Assembly: GCA_964567845.1 (NCBI GenBank)
Contig: CAZMOG010000097.1
Location: 1-5,953 of the forward strand
Length of the DNA: 5,953 bases
Reading direction: 5' to 3'
DNA from: RGIG9079 sp964567845
GTDB lineage: Bacteria; Bacteroidota; Bacteroidia; Bacteroidales; Marinifilaceae
Of the stretch, positions 5,935 to 5,953 are shown piece after piece. Every line of letters starts with the position of its first letter. Position 1 is the first letter of the stretch. A program made the translations under genes and the position numbers. The notes under the pieces were generated by a model that did not search any database, was not told the DNA's origin, and saw only the letters and a program-made list of their open reading frames with translations.

Positions 5935-5953
5935 CTAAAGGGCCAGGCGGAAG
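5935..5953 (-). CDS. 3' end of an off-window gene ending FRLAL-stop (presumed DGR target)
   Basis: On the minus strand the window's last bases read TTC CGC CTG GCC CTT TAG, giving FRLAL-stop, with the stop at 5937-5935. GFRLAL is a common C-terminus of formylglycine-generating-enzyme (SUMF1-like) and C-type-lectin-fold proteins, which are frequent DGR targets. Only five codons and a stop are visible, so the gene call rests on the match to 4267-4285 and on its place upstream of HRDC-RT. The variable repeat, if any, would begin beyond 5953. Confidence 0.5.
5935..5953 (-). repeat. Copy 2 of the GFRLA-end repeat (variable-repeat end / IMH-like), cut by the window edge
   Basis: It matches 4267-4285 at 18 of 19 positions, the single difference being G5940 against A4272. 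That difference falls just after the GCC codon and changes the last residue of the reading frame from F to L. It is in the same orientation as copy 1, 1668 bases away, so the two bracket the HRDC-RT block as direct repeats. Its true extent is unknown. Confidence 0.6.

Larger units (their letters stand above)
4267..5953 (-). mobile_element. DGR-like reverse transcriptase cassette (target end, HRDC, RT, template-end-like repeat); extends past the window
   Basis: In minus-strand order the cassette holds a gene ending FRLAL-stop, an HRDC-domain protein, an RT with DGR-type motifs, and a GC-rich segment that repeats the end of the first gene. HRDC proteins are known DGR accessories, and DGR targets with formylglycine-generating-enzyme or C-type-lectin folds often end GFRLA. 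DGRs copy a template RNA with adenine-specific errors into the 3' end of a target gene. Two expected parts are not seen: the adenine-rich template core, and the target body, which is off the window. The cassette is clearly AT-richer than its neighbours in sampled rows, suggesting acquisition. It could be an active system with a remote template, or a relic. Confidence 0.65.

Overview
The window looks like a chromosomal segment from a Bacteroidota (probably Bacteroidales) genome. Two promoters match the Bacteroidota consensus (TTG, 20 bases, TAnnTTTG). The start codons I examined lack a Shine-Dalgarno sequence. The P5C dehydrogenase and the LptD-like tail read like Bacteroidota family members, which is recalled family knowledge, not a search result.

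Left part (1-4160), host housekeeping DNA. The first 310 bases hold the 3' end of an LptD-like outer-membrane assembly gene on the + strand, interrupted by an in-frame TGA. It meets, tail to tail and with a 4-base overlap, a complete ABC-F ATPase gene (minus strand, 307-2256). A short divergent promoter region (2257-2445) separates ABC-F from a complete 1-pyrroline-5-carboxylate dehydrogenase gene (pruA, 2446-4077), which ends in a strong hairpin at 4119-4154.

Right part (4211-5953), an AT-rich accessory cassette read on the minus strand. In transcription order it holds: the last codons of an off-window gene ending FRLAL-stop; an intergenic region with two hairpins; a 170-aa HRDC-domain protein; an overlapping 328-aa reverse transcriptase with DGR-type motifs (LPIGNLTSQ, YMDD); a GC-rich segment repeating the end of the off-window gene; and a degenerate 7-base tandem array. 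Target-HRDC-RT-template is a known layout for diversity-generating retroelements (DGRs). In a DGR, an RT copies a template repeat (TR) with errors at adenines and the copy replaces the variable repeat (VR) at the 3' end of a target gene.

The most interesting point is what is missing. The repeat that should close the TR abuts the RT stop codons, and no adenine-rich TR core lies between them. The cassette may have lost its template, may use one elsewhere, or may work differently. A -1 slippery heptamer just before the RT stop would join the RT to that repeat's GFRLAF reading frame. A 12-bp stem that pairs fully only in minus-strand RNA lies just downstream of the presumed target gene. The target body and VR are outside the window, so the DGR call rests on the RT, the HRDC partner, the order and the 19-base repeat pair.
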